Below are positions 33,895 through 45,219 of a DNA stretch of 64,000 nucleotides, piece by piece. Below the pieces are notes generated by a model that was given only the letters and a program-made list of their open reading frames with translations, was not told where the DNA came from and ran no database searches. A program made the translations under genes and the position numbers. Position 1 is the stretch's first letter. Each line of letters opens with the position of its first letter. The DNA comes from Lolium rigidum (Eukaryota; Streptophyta; Magnoliopsida; Poales; Poaceae): NCBI RefSeq assembly GCF_022539505.1, contig NC_061511.1, positions 33,366,620 through 33,430,619 of the forward strand, read 5' to 3'.

Positions 33895-35091
33895 TTTTTT
33901 TGTTAATGCTTGAAGTTCAAATTCCACGAGCTACGTGTAAATTTGAATAAACATTGGCATCTTTTCAAGTTGTTAAAGTTTCCTATGAAAGAGAGCTGGT
34001 GCCAACGCCTCCAATTACATTACTGCCGGCAGCTATTAGAACGTGGCGGTGAAAATGCTCCCATAGATGCATGTCGGCCTACAGAAAGCTGCCAAAACTA
34101 CAGAAAACGACGACCGGGCCCGACCGTTGGAGGAAAATGACGTGCTGAGCTACCGGCCTGCATCGCTCTGCTCGTTGTTTCCCCTTGTGCATGTGGATGT
34201 GGTGCTGCCGTGCGAGGAGCACGAATGGACGGCGCCATTTGAGCCCCATGAAAAGCTTGATCACACCAGGAGGCCAGTCCAATCACCTGCTCCAGAAGGA
34301 GCCGTGAATCGACCTGCCTCTTGCTTGCATCGTAGAGTCAGGAAATTCTTATTCATAGCCGCACCTTAACTTAAAGTCGTGTGGTTCATTAGATAGTACA
34401 GTTTCTCGAATCACAGCGCGACAATATAGATATCCACATCAAAGATGTTTTCCAAGATTTGCGATGAAGCAATTAACTAGTATGTTTGAATTTTCTTTAG
34501 AGCAAGTCCAGTTTAATAGTATAGCTAACTCCTGGCTATAATCCTAGTAGTCAATTTAACAACACGAGTTTTAATTTGGCAAAAACATGTATATATTGTT
34601 GGATAATTAGGCATAATTCATAATTAGTTACATAATATTAAACATGACGACAACATACACTCAAATATAATAGATGTATTAATCAACATGAACAATAGCA
34701 GTACAATAGCTATCGCAAAATAGATTGGATCGCGTGACACGTACCGCTTTGGTGGAGGTGTAGCAGTCGTCAAAGCAGCAGTAAAGTTTTTAACGCGAAG
34801 TTGGCGAAGACATGTCGTAGTAGACGGCGTTGAAGCTAACAGTACGCATGACCATCCAACTTAGATGGAAGATAACCCATGATGAAGAGATTAAGCAGTC
34901 ACGTAGAGCGCTTCCCAAAAACTTAATACGCCCTTACTCGTACTCGTACATGATCACAAAGATGAGCGATTCCTGAGATCTACTCTCCCGTTCGGAGCCA
35001 AAAAAAAACAGCACCAGAGCTCATCAAAGTCGCTGTTGGCGCCGCAGTTGAAGAAGTTCTTACATGTTTGAAACATAGTGCCAAACACGAA
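33891..35091. other. Intergenic without a supported gene
   Basis: A frame at 34067-34369 is open but has no recognisable domain and atypical content. The rest is AT-rich. I see no terminal repeats. Confidence 0.4.
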
Positions 35092-35094
35092 TTA

Positions 35095-35356
35095 GAGCAT
35101 GTGCGATGGTTGATAAGTCTGTCTTATCTTAACTGTGTCATGTAATCTAGATATGATAGTAAAACATGATGTACAATAGATTATTTTTTAGTTTTATTTT
35201 TAGTAACTAGACATCCTAAATATGTGCAGAGACAGATTATGCTAAGAGATGATCTCTTAGCTAAGAGAAGACAAAGTCTTTTTTTGACTTTCTCCTTCCT
35301 CTACATCAACATTTATCCTACGTGGCAGTGCTAAGATATCACCATTGTACATGCCC
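35095..35356. mobile_element. Tourist-like (PIF/Harbinger) MITE
   Basis: The ends GAGCATGTGCGATGGT and, reversed, GGGCATGTACAATGGT are imperfect inverted repeats, flanked by TTA on both sides (35092-35094 and 35357-35359). The size is 262 bp with a non-coding interior containing a CTAAGAGATGATCTCTTAG-type palindrome. Confidence 0.78.
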
Positions 35357-35653
35357 TTAGCAGTAACCAATATAAAATCCGAAAGAGTAGGGATTACAAT
35401 TGCCACCCCAGGCCCCAGCAGCCAGCGGCGAGCCGGCGAGGTCGGGAAGGCACATGCAGCAGCGAGCTGGCCACCCCCATCCCCGCGGAGGGCCATGGCG
35501 CACCTCTTCTGACTGATCCTCTCCATTGACGGCACCTGTAAAGACGCTATAGCATCTGAATTTCTTAGTTGTGGATCTCCTGGAATTTGAATTTAGTATG
35601 CAGAAGTAGTAAAATTGGTAAGTACCTATTAATCATTAATGTGTAGCTCTGCC

Positions 35654-36241
35654 CACTAGTGGAGAACAGGTCTTTCGTCCCAAGCCCCTGGGAGCAACAG
35701 TTCCGGTTTTGAACCAAACCGGGTCCAATGAGGGGTACTGGTCCCGGTTCATCGTGAAAACCCTTTGGTCCCGGTCCGTTTGGGGTCTTTTATCCCGGTT
35801 CGTAATACCAACCGGGACTAAAGGGTTGGCCTCTGGGGCAAAAGCCTTTAGTCCCGGTTCGTAAATACGAACCGGGACTTAACCATAAAGTTAGCCAATT
35901 TTTTAGATTTTCAAAGTTTGGAAAAAAATTATTCAAAAATTTAATATTAAAGAACAATTATAATACAATTTAAAAATAATATTTATAAAAAAATAAAATT
36001 ATAATATAATTATCACAACATGTTATTACGTTATTAGTTTTGTTTATTAAAATAATTATTTGGAATTCGAACAATAATAAGTGTGACATCAATCAACATG
36101 TTAATATGATTGATATGATACTATTATCACAACATGCGCGCGAAGCACTTGGAAGCGGGATGGGAAAGGAACTTGGAAGTTAAGCATGCTAGTGCTGGGG
36201 TAGTGGGAGGATGGGTGACTAGATATTACCGGGCCTTCGTG
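35654..36241. mobile_element. CACTA fragment with TCCCGGTT/AACCGGGA repeats
   Basis: The left terminus CACTAGTGGAGAACAGG is followed by several copies of GGTCCCGGTTCGT and ACCAACCGGGACTAAAGG in both orientations (35740-35885), typical of CACTA subterminal regions in Triticeae. An AT-rich block and a 5S-like segment follow. The right terminus is missing; a LINE-derived insert begins at about 36242. Confidence 0.65.
36137..36241 (+). other. 5S rRNA-like segment inside the CACTA fragment
   Basis: Compared with plant 5S rRNA, this keeps the A-box region (GAAGTTAAGCATGCT, 36176-36190) and the C-box region (AGGATGGGTGAC, 36208-36219) in the right order and spacing, and the 5' half (AAGCACTT...GGGAT...GGAACT) is also recognisable. 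It diverges too much, including the 3' end, to be a working 5S gene. It could be a pol III promoter remnant. Confidence 0.7.
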
Positions 36242-37341
36242 GCTGCAAGTCGAGGAGGTCTACCGTGGGTCTAGGCTGCCCGCCTAGACCGGTTGTCTTC
36301 CCAGCGGCGCGAGCGGGCGTAGGGTGGTGGATCGGTCGGTGGAGGGTTGCGGAGAAGGCGCTACGGCAGCGGCGGTCCTCGGTGGTTGCTTCCGGCGGCG
36401 GACTCAGTGCAGCCGGTGGCGGCGCGACCAGGGCCTGATCGCGGCTATGTAACCTGCTGGTTCCCGCACCCCAAGATCGTTCGTCTTGCCGGATCTTCGG
36501 TGTGACAGGCGGCGAGGATGGACGTTTGCGTGGGGGGCTCGGCCTGTGTAAAGACGGTGGTCCTAGTGTTCCTCATGCGCCAAGATAAAGACCTTCTAGA
36601 TGTTGATCTTCTTCATCGAGTCGGAGTGATGAGTTCCGGAAGGCTCCGCCGGTGAATGGAATAGTGCATCTTATGTCTGGAGTTCGCTGGATCGGGTGGT
36701 ACTCGGTCACGCGCACTCATGCTTTTATTCCGACCGTTTGGTTCTGGAGGGAGCGGCGCGAAGCTGTTTTTCTGTGTTGACATCAAGTGACTATGGATCC
36801 ATGATGAAAGTCGGAAGAAGAGAATTTCATGAAGGCCGGATGGGAGGACTACCTAAGTGAGGTTCAAGTCTACGCGCTGTTGAGAGACTTGCTTGGTGTT
36901 CCGGGCTTCACAGTAGCGGTATGAAAGTGGGGGCGACAACACATGTGAAGTTCAGAGTCCTACCTTTCAGGGTGAAAGCCCAAAGTCTGGCCTTAACTGG
37001 TTGTGCCTGGCAATGACCTTGTTGGAGGCATTGTTTTGAGAGCGGGGACTATCTTCAGGGTGAAAACCTAAGATCTTTGATCGGGGGACGACGGTGTTAG
37101 AGCATTGTTCCCTTTTTTGAGGTGTCATTTTTGAAGAGTCAGTATTTCAGGTGTTGTCTTGGTGGTGGATGTATTGTTGTTGTTAGGCTCGAGATACTGT
37201 AGCGGGACTTTTGTTTCTTAGTTTTCTTTTCTATTTTTTGCTGTGTGCATCCGTAGTGCCATTAGGGTGGTGCGTTGTTGCAGAGTCTAGGTGTAATTGA
37301 TATCTTTTAATATTAATATATTCCCTTTATCGAAAAAAAAA
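36242..37341 (+). mobile_element. LINE-tailed retroposon without RT
   Basis: About 1.1 kb ending TTTATCGAAAAAAAAA. The end (GTGTGCATC..., TTGCAGAG..., TTTATCG then A) is similar to the 3' end of the large LINE at 50560-50639, so both use the same tail type. No ORF1 or ORF2 domain is present. A hairpin with a 9-bp stem (GGTCTAGGC/GCCTAGACC) lies at about 36269-36291. The target duplication is unclear. Confidence 0.55.
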
Positions 37342-37775
37342 CTGGGGTCAATAAATATTCAATTATAATTAGATTATGTTTGTTACAGTTCTTATCCTGG
37401 CTCCACCAAATGTGCAAGTACATGCTGTTATATTATTAGTAAAAACAGAGGATGCGACCAAAAGCTTGGGACATGTCGTAGGCTAGCAAGCCTTTTGTTC
37501 TGTTCCTCCCTCCACCAAAAGCAAAGCACAAACAACAACTCACAATCCATACGAAAGCATTTTCCAATGTACTACAGTCTAACCAGCTCAACAGTATTAC
37601 AACGTTTTTGTAGATCAAACTATTGTTACAGTTGCATCGTGCTGGATACAAACAATATTGAGGACCTCAAATATATTTTGTACAAGGTTTGATACTTGTG
37701 TCGTCTAACATGAGACCATGAGTACACCATGTGTCCAGGAGAAAGCAAGATCTACTATAGCATGTAATGTGTTAA

Positions 37776-40580
37776 CTAAAAACGGTAAGTGCCAAATTTA
37801 AGAGCAGGTCGCAGGAAAGTTTTGACACCTTCTTCGAATTCCAATCTCTCCCACTCTTCAACATCATAGAACCCTAGTTCCTTCAGCCTTACTGGCATAC
37901 TGTTCAACTGGAAAGGAAGCCTCTTTACAGTTGGACATTGCATAAGCACAAGTTTCTCCAGGGATGGGAATTCCATACCGTCATCCCCAATAGTATGCAA
38001 AGAATGATTTCCCTGAAGATAGAGAAACTTAAGGCAAGGAAATGTTATTTTCTTCTCTTGTACATTGCACAATTTGTCACCATGGCACCTCATAAATGCT
38101 TGCACCATACTATCACACTGCAGTATATGGATTTGTTCAAGGCGAGGCAAATACATTACCCAAGAGAGGTGCAATAGACTGTCGCAAGAACACACTTCCA
38201 AATAAGTGAGCCTTGGCAGTATAGATGCTGGAGTTGGTCCCATCCACGCTATCTCTTTCAGTTTTGGCACAAGGAAAATGGAGAGCTGGTTGAGAGAACC
38301 GAAATGGTTGTTTGGTTGTCGTGTGTCATGTCTTACTATTATTTGTTCCAGATTATCACATGATGTGATTACCAGATCATACAAGGTACTTCGTGCAAAG
38401 TAGTTTAATAGAAAATCAGAGAGACAGAGTTTGTCGAGTTTAATGAGGGTCAAATATCTAAGGGGGAGGTTAGCCGCTACCCTTAGTGAATCAAACTCAT
38501 CAAAACCTATCGCAGTAATACCAAGCGCTTTCAACTGAGGTAGCGAGTCAAACTCTCGGAACAGTACTCCAAGGTTATACGCACGACCTTTCAGATAAGG
38601 TTCCCGCACAGTGATCCCATAAAGTTCCCAGACAGTCCTCAGGTCTATTACTTGCAATGCTTTAAGGCTAGATATGACCTCACTTGGAATTGTGCGTATG
38701 CTAGTATTCGTTAGGTACAAGAACTTCAGGTTGACAAGTTTTCCAATGTAGAGAGGCAATTCCGTTACTTGAAGTTCATTTTCTGACAAATTAAGGTACT
38801 CCAGTTTTTCAAAGGAACACAATTCTTCCGGTATGCTCCTGAGACTGTTACTGCTGAGATCCAAATATGTAAGTGAAGTGCAATTCTTAATTGCTTCAGC
38901 AACTACTTTTTCATTCAATCTGTTGCCTCGAAGGCACAATATCCTCAGTTTGATGGGGTCAGGATTAAACCCGACATGGTCAAGTTCAGTCAGTCTGTTA
39001 GACATCAACGATATGTACTCAGCTTTGTTCCAAGGGATGATAACTTTTTTGTCTTCGCCAGCTGGTGCACGGACAATCCATTTGTCATTGTTCTCACCGC
39101 AGTCACAAGAGATCCATACAGCCATATCACGAATCACATCATGTACTTTAACAAAACCATACGAATCTTCTATGTCCTCTAGCAAACAAACGGCTGTCAG
39201 CTCAGCTATCAAACTATATGATTTTGTGAAGGAAGATTCTATGTACTTCTCATTGACTAGACCTAAGCCCATCCAGCATTGAGCAAGGTCAACTTTGGGA
39301 ATCCTGGCATCCTCTTGCCACAGTGCGCAAGTCAAAAAACAATCTCTCAAGGTCTTGTTTCTTAAATTGTCATAACTAAACTTCAGCTGCCTAAAAACAT
39401 TAGTTTCCATACCCAGTTCTATTGGGTCTTTGTCGTCAGTGCAGCATGATTGTTGCATGTATTGGATAGCAGTTTCCCATTGAGCCGTATCTTTTTGATA
39501 CATTGCCTTTCCAATAGTTGTCAAAGCTAATGGCAAGCCTTTCAGTTCCTTCATAAGTACTCTAGCAAGAGCTTCTATATAGGGACTAGAAAGAGTTTCG
39601 GCACCAATTTTTTTTTCAAATAACTGCCATGCCTCATGCTCCTGCAGATACGGGACTTTTAACTCTTTCCTCACCTCCATTTGGCCACAAACTTTTCTTA
39701 ATCTTGTTGTTAGCACCACTTTTCTCTTGAGGTTTTCTACATTTCCAAGGGGATGTGGTATGCCAACATCTTCTAGATTAATTTTATCCCATAGGTCATC
39801 CAATAATACAAGAAAGCTTTTTGTCTTCAGGTACTCATAAATGGTTGCACGAATTTTAGATTCTGAACCAGTAACTCGCAGTCCAAGCCTTTCTATGATT
39901 TGTGATTGGACCTTTTCCACTGAGCACCCTCTGGAGGCAGTTACAAATAGAACAAAATTAAAGGTCATGCCCTCTCCAAGTGAGTTATTTATATTTATAA
40001 GAAGATGTGTTTTCCCCACTCCACCTGGACCCCATATTCCAATCATTCCCACTGTGGGATCATCCTTAATGTACTGGAGAGCATACTGAAGGTTACGGCT
40101 CTCAGCTGACATAGATGGACCAGGCATCTCTTGAACAGGAGGTGGAGGTTGTACGCGTGTGATGTTTTCGGGTAGAGGGGTGCTAATGATACATTTCCTC
40201 ACAACATCCACCTTCTCAGCCGCCTGCTTGCTGGTCTTGTAGTTTCCCCAGCAATTCAGGGAGCACCCAAAAATTCTACGCATGTTACCAAAAGACTCGC
40301 GGTTTGCCGCTTCTTCAGATATGGCTTGATTCACCCTTTGCACCCACCTTTCCGCTTCAGCCGTTGGTATCAAACCATTCCTTTCGCCATCTGCAATCCT
40401 CTGTTCCACACGAAGCAGGTTGCCTTCCAAAGTTTCAGTTTCAGTCCTGTGATTCGTCAGGTTTGTGCGAGCGGTGAAGCAGTATGTGGCATTTATGGAA
40501 AAGAGTGTATAGAATGGACTTATGACCGTGCTCACAGTATTTCCGAGCAAAGGACCGAGTGCCGGCGGGTCAATTGGCAT
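37776..40580 (-). CDS. CC-NB-ARC-LRR resistance protein, RPS2/RPS5 type
   Basis: Intracellular immune receptor of the CNL class, expected to sense pathogen effectors directly or through a guarded host protein. It is a single-exon frame of 934 aa starting at the ATG at 40580 (the frame is open slightly further, but only from a non-ATG codon). The N-terminal about 150 residues are helical, of RPS5-like type, without an evident EDVID motif. The NB-ARC motifs are intact: P-loop GPGGVGKT (about 184-191), kinase-2 LVLLDDLW (257-264), RNBS-B KVVLTTR (287-293), GLPL (348-351) and an MHD-like VHD (479-481). Irregular leucine-rich repeats fill about 510-930. No frameshift or stop is seen, so it may be functional. 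The VHD form is common in this subfamily. The recognised pathogen cannot be inferred. Confidence 0.93.
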   Translation of the reverse strand: MPIDPPALGPLLGNTVSTVISPFYTLFSINATYCFTARTNLTNHRTETETLEGNLLRVEQRIADGERNGLIPTAEAERWVQRVNQAISEEAANRESFGNMRRIFGCSLNCWGNYKTSKQAAEKVDVVRKCIISTPLPENITRVQPPPPVQEMPGPSMSAESRNLQYALQYIKDDPTVGMIGIWGPGGVGKTHLLININNSLGEGMTFNFVLFVTASRGCSVEKVQSQIIERLGLRVTGSESKIRATIYEYLKTKSFLVLLDDLWDKINLEDVGIPHPLGNVENLKRKVVLTTRLRKVCGQMEVRKELKVPYLQEHEAWQLFEKKIGAETLSSPYIEALARVLMKELKGLPLALTTIGKAMYQKDTAQWETAIQYMQQSCCTDDKDPIELGMETNVFRQLKFSYDNLRNKTLRDCFLTCALWQEDARIPKVDLAQCWMGLGLVNEKYIESSFTKSYSLIAELTAVCLLEDIEDSYGFVKVHDVIRDMAVWISCDCGENNDKWIVRAPAGEDKKVIIPWNKAEYISLMSNRLTELDHVGFNPDPIKLRILCLRGNRLNEKVVAEAIKNCTSLTYLDLSSNSLRSIPEELCSFEKLEYLNLSENELQVTELPLYIGKLVNLKFLYLTNTSIRTIPSEVISSLKALQVIDLRTVWELYGITVREPYLKGRAYNLGVLFREFDSLPQLKALGITAIGFDEFDSLRVAANLPLRYLTLIKLDKLCLSDFLLNYFARSTLYDLVITSCDNLEQIIVRHDTRQPNNHFGSLNQLSIFLVPKLKEIAWMGPTPASILPRLTYLEVCSCDSLLHLSWVMYLPRLEQIHILQCDSMVQAFMRCHGDKLCNVQEKKITFPCLKFLYLQGNHSLHTIGDDGMEFPSLEKLVLMQCPTVKRLPFQLNSMPVRLKELGFYDVEEWERLEFEEGVKTFLRPALKFGTYRF

Positions 40581-40601
40581 TGTTGGCACTTGTCTGAACA
40601 A

Positions 40602-42193
40602 TAGTTACTGCAAGAATATTGATGCGTCTTAGTTATGAATATGGCAAGAAAAAACACAAATCAATTGACTATGAGCAATGGCGGATGAAGTACAGGTTTT
40701 GATACATTGAAGACTCATGAATCTTGTGTGATAATCTTTGAACTTGTGCAAGTATATATTGTTCTACTACTAGTCTACTAGGAACGAACTGGACTTGATT
40801 TGAGAGAATATATCTTGTGTAATTGTACATGCTAACAGATCCCTATCTAGTATCTGCCTTAGAACCAAAAGACTTGAGAGAAATTCATCAAAAAGTAGAA
40901 TTACCTGCTAACATAAGACGAAGTAGACTAATGTGTACCACGCTCTATATGGAAGGCGTATTATATTATATGACTGCATCAAAAAGGAGTTGTGGAAATA
41001 TGTCCGATAGTTAAGAGTCTTGAACACATGAAAGATTATGTGGTATCAGACAAAGTCACAAGAAAGTGCATACTGTCTCTCTTCTATTATTGCAGGAAAA
41101 TAAAGCAATCTTGGCATGTATGTTCCTCCAGGTGACCTGATCACAGGAAGAGAATGAAAATAGGAGCAACAAAAGATCTTTTTTGAGCTCTGCTTCTGCA
41201 TTCAGATAGAATAAGATGAGAGTTATTCAGGTTTGATAAAAAAAATTAAGTCATGAAGGATCATAAACGCAACTGCAACTAGCACAGTGTTAGGCGGCGA
41301 TTGGAAATCTTGTGTGGCTATCTTTCAACTTGTGCACATATATTATGAAGAAATGAAACAAAATTTCACATGATAAGCTGAGGATCTAAAGTCACAGCTA
41401 CACCCTGAGTTATCTGCTCTGGTCTAGCATCGTTTAGATCTGCAAACAGTTCAGTGATCCTGAACTTTTAGTAGCAGTTACTGTACTAACAGTGTAAAAA
41501 ATATATCCCTATGAAGAAATAAAGCCAGCATGACATGATGCAAAACAAATTAATCGGTTGTTTCTAATTGTTACCAATAAGCTTTTGTGCAGAATCATAT
41601 TGGGTATCAAAAGACTTGAGAGAAAGTCATCAAAAAGGAGAATTACCTGCTAGCATAAGACAAGTTGAAACTGAATGTTCGGCCTGCTCCTGATTGTGCG
41701 ATTCTGGTGCTCCGACTCCACCTCAGAGGAAGGAGATGGGGAGCAGAGAAGCTTGTGGAAGAGATGTGTCCCTCCAATGAGGAGGAGCAGAGAAACTTGT
41801 GGATGAGATTAAGAATGTTGACTGCACTTAGCACACATGGGTTCACCTACAGCTGGCCACCTAACACACATGCTTGCGTCTTAGACCATCTCAAACTGAG
41901 GACACTGAAAAACAGTTTTTTGAGTGAAAAAAGAAATCGATACTGCAAAGATAAAATTCCGCCACGTAGGACCCACCTGTCAGTGGATTTTTTTCCCTTT
42001 TTCCCCTTTGCTCTATTTATTTTTCCCTTTCCCCACTTCTCATCTCATCTCGTACATCTCCTTTGAGTTATTCTTTGATGGAGTCTCTGTCAGTCATTCT
42101 TCTCCTCAACTCACCTGACAAAACTGAATTTGTGTTTGTTCTAGCAGCGAAGCATTCGTCCCTTGGCTTAGCATCGGTACCCCTAGGATAACC
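40602..42193. other. Upstream flank of the NLR gene, no gene seen
   Basis: AT-rich DNA. A frame at 41665-42066 is open, but its product is not recognisable. AAAAGACTTGAGAGAAA...TCATCAAAAAG...GAATTACCTGCTA...CATAAGAC occurs twice (40867-40920 and 41610-41662), a direct repeat of about 55 bp. Confidence 0.5.
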
Positions 42194-42333
42194 GATTCAG
42201 GAACCATTAAGACTGCTAACTATACAGTCCAAATAAAGTGCAATGCAGAACAAGGGATTCAGGAACCATTAAGACTGCTAACAATACAGAACGAAGCTGT
42301 CTTAGTGATGGTATGCTTAAGACTGCTAATGTA
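42194..42333. repeat. 62-bp tandem repeat before the large LINE
   Basis: GATTCAGGAACCATTAAGAC begins at 42194 and again at 42256, followed by nearly identical bases to the TACAG at 42227 and 42289. A partial third copy (TTAAGACTGCTAA) follows near 42314. It adjoins the 5' side of the LINE and may be part of its 5' UTR. Confidence 0.7.
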
Positions 42334-42355
42334 ACCTTGACTGTCTTAGTGCCCG

Positions 42356-45134
42356 GTGCTATCTGTCGAGGTAATCTGCAGAGACGAGGAGGTGGCCGCG
42401 GCTATGCAAGTGCAGTTCGGAGCTGAAAACCTGGCGGTGGAGACGATCATCGGCCCGGCAAACCCTCCGGCCAGGGCTGTGGTGCCCTCCAGGGCACAGC
42501 CTCTCGCCTTGCTCGAGGACAGTGGTCCTCGCCGCAGCCCACGCAACCTCCTAAACGAGAGTGCCTGCCGCTTGGCCATGCTCGAGAAAGCCACTCTGCG
42601 CAATCATGGAGGGGCCTGGGAAGCGCGGCGGCTCTACCGTTCTGCCAGCCAAGGAGCTGCTTGAGCTTGCCGAGGACTGCCACGACCCTCTTCCTCGTAA
42701 GGACCTGGACCAGTTTGCTGTAGCATGCGATGTGCCTGTCGCGATGCTCGATGAGGTTCCCCCGTCCGTCTGATGCTGTGCACGCCTTCCTTCAGCTGCA
42801 ACTCCGTCGTCTCCTTCAAGCTGGACGCTGGTTGGGTGGCTTGCTGCCTGATGAAGCGTAGCTACTATGCTTTAGTTTTTATCTTTAACCACCTGGTTAT
42901 CAACCTGTTGCACCCGTGAAACATAAGAAGGTGGGACGTTGTTGGAAATGTGATGTGAATACTCATGCTACAAAGAACTGCAAGGTCCTGCATTATTGCT
43001 TGGTTTGTGATTCTGGGGATCATCCGACTATTAGATGCCCTATTCTGAAGGTTCCGAAGCCCATGAGTTTTTTTGTTGGTTGCGGTAATGATGCCACTCT
43101 TGACCTGCAGCTCCCTGACTCGGTGTACAAGCCTCAGTTGATTGCCTCTGGTGCACCCACTGCTTTGGTTCAGGTGTCTGGTGACGGGACAGTCACAGCG
43201 GCGGATATTCAGAGCCTCCTTGCACGTATGTGTCCTGGGAATCCCACCTGGAGATGGGAGGCGTCTCCACATGGGGAGAAGGCCTTTCTTGTTGGGGTTC
43301 CTACACATGATGATTTGGCGAGGATCGACGGCATGCAGATGAGTGTGCCCAAGGTTCAGGCACAGGTGCTTGTCTCTTCTTGGGAACATCAGGATATTGC
43401 TCCGGCCTTTGTTATGAAGCCAGTTTGGGTGCATGTCGATGGTGTGCCGGATTCTGTGAAGCACTTTCTTGGGCTGTGGGCTGTTGGGACTCTCATTGGT
43501 TCTACTCTTGATGTGGATTTATATACTCTTCGCAGCCAGGGGATTGTTCGCATTTTGGTGGCTATGCGGGACGTATCGGCGCTCTCGAGAGATAAACGTG
43601 GCTATTTGGAGGTGGTTGCTTTGCTACACCTCAATGGCTACATATTTTGGTTTCGGAAGGAGGCGGATGGGTTCAAGCCTGACTCACGGTTTCGGCCTTT
43701 TTTCTGGAAAGATGGGGAGGATACTGATGATTCCCATGGCGCGGAGGAGGAGCGACTAGAGGATGGTTCGGCGGAGGTTGCACCAGGGGCGGCGAACATG
43801 GAGGTGGATACCCGCCCTCCTACGCATACTACTGGTGCAACTTCGGCGACGGGTGCACAGCTGGCTCTGACTCCTTTTAATCACTCACCGGTGACCGATA
43901 GAGGACGAGAGATAGTGGAAAGGGCACGGTCCCAGACACCGCATCTAGTTGCTTCTCCACCACGGGCATCACGGACTCCTTCACCTTCACGTGTTCGAAC
44001 TTTTATGCAGGGTCGGACTAGGCCGGCTTCTTCTCCGTCGTCGAGTTTCACGCCTCCGGGGGCAACGCAGCCATCTTCAGCTTCGAGGGTGGTGGCGGTG
44101 GAGCTGGCTTCGAGGGCTCCGTCGTCCGCACCACCACCTGGCGGCCTGCTGCCGCGTGGAGCGGTTCTGGAGGAGGAGGCGGCGGGCGACACCGCGCCGC
44201 TGTGCCACCAGGACGAGGCGCGGGGGGAGTGGCCTCAGCTGAGGCCGCGCCATGCGCGCCCATCGCCGTCACGTCGCCTCGCCCGACGCGTGGCCCTGAC
44301 GTCGGGAGGGGTGCACCTACCCCTGTCGCTGCGGCTGCCTCACCTTCGGTGGACGCACAGCCACGCAGTGGCGTGGCTACCGTCGACGGGCAGCGGGCCT
44401 CGGACGCACTTCGGGAGACAGCTCCATCTCCACATGCGGTGGGGACGCCGGGGCTGGGGCGTGGCCTGGACCCTTTGGGGTCGGCTGATGCCCCATCGTC
44501 TACGCCTTCTACTCCAGGAGCTGGTGGGTTGTCGAGGTCGGGGTCGGTGCGGGGGGCTTCATCGCCTCTTACCCCTGCATCACCTACCTCTTCACTCGCT
44601 TCGTCGATCGTTCCTGCTTCGCCCACTTCTTCGCCGCGCCCGAGCTCTACTACACCGGTCCCCGCTCCGCAGCATCCTCCCCCTACCGTCCCTCCTCCGG
44701 TCGTTCAGCCGACTTTGAGGAGGAGTGGGAGGTACGCGCTTTCGGAGGATGGGGCGGGACCTACCGATGAGGACGCCATGCAGAGAGCCATGCGACGCAA
44801 GGCGGAGAAGAACTTGGACACGGAAGGTACGAGACATACATCCAAGTCTTTCACTTCTTTTTCAGATTCTCGCATTTCTTCTAATTTGCTCACTTTAGGA
44901 GTTTCGTTGGGTACTAGGCCTGACGAGGTTTCGGGTTCTGCCAATGTGTTGAGACAGACGGAGCTTGACCGTTTAACGGTTGCTCCGAATGACTCCACTG
45001 GGCTGGAGACTCCAGTTGATGACGATGATGGAGCGGATGACATCTTAGATGGTCAGCTCCTCTCGTCTATTATTGGTACTCTTACAGAGGTCGATTTGGA
45101 ACACTCGGAGCTTATAGTTCAATTTATGATCTAA
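42356..45134 (+). pseudogene. LINE ORF1 (nucleic-acid-binding), frameshifted
   Basis: After a degraded N-terminal part, a frame at 42916-44200 shows two zinc knuckles (CWKCDVNTHATKNC and CLVCDSGDHPTIRC) and a DUF4283-like region. It continues in another frame at about 44202-45134 with a Pro/Ser/Ala-rich low-complexity tail and the RRSGRYA motif common near the end of grass LINE ORF1. The frame change near 44200 and stops before 42900 make it a pseudogene. Confidence 0.75.
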
Positions 45135-45219
45135 AAGCTTCTGCACGTGGTTCCCGATCGTCCGTTGGTAAGAAGTCTCGTAGATATGGCAAAAATACTA
45201 AATCTACAAAAGTTTCTCG

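Noticed and set aside
36137..36241. Functional 5S rRNA gene
   Set aside because: Only about 105 bp with many substitutions, a diverged 3' end and no T-run terminator; embedded in a transposon fragment.
40581..40601. N-terminal extension of the NLR by seven residues
   Set aside because: The extension would start at a TTG codon; the first in-frame ATG is at 40580.
42916..45134. Separate 600- and 310-codon proteins
   Set aside because: They are successive frames of one LINE ORF1; the C-terminal part of the first and the start of the second are out-of-frame readings of the same low-complexity tail.
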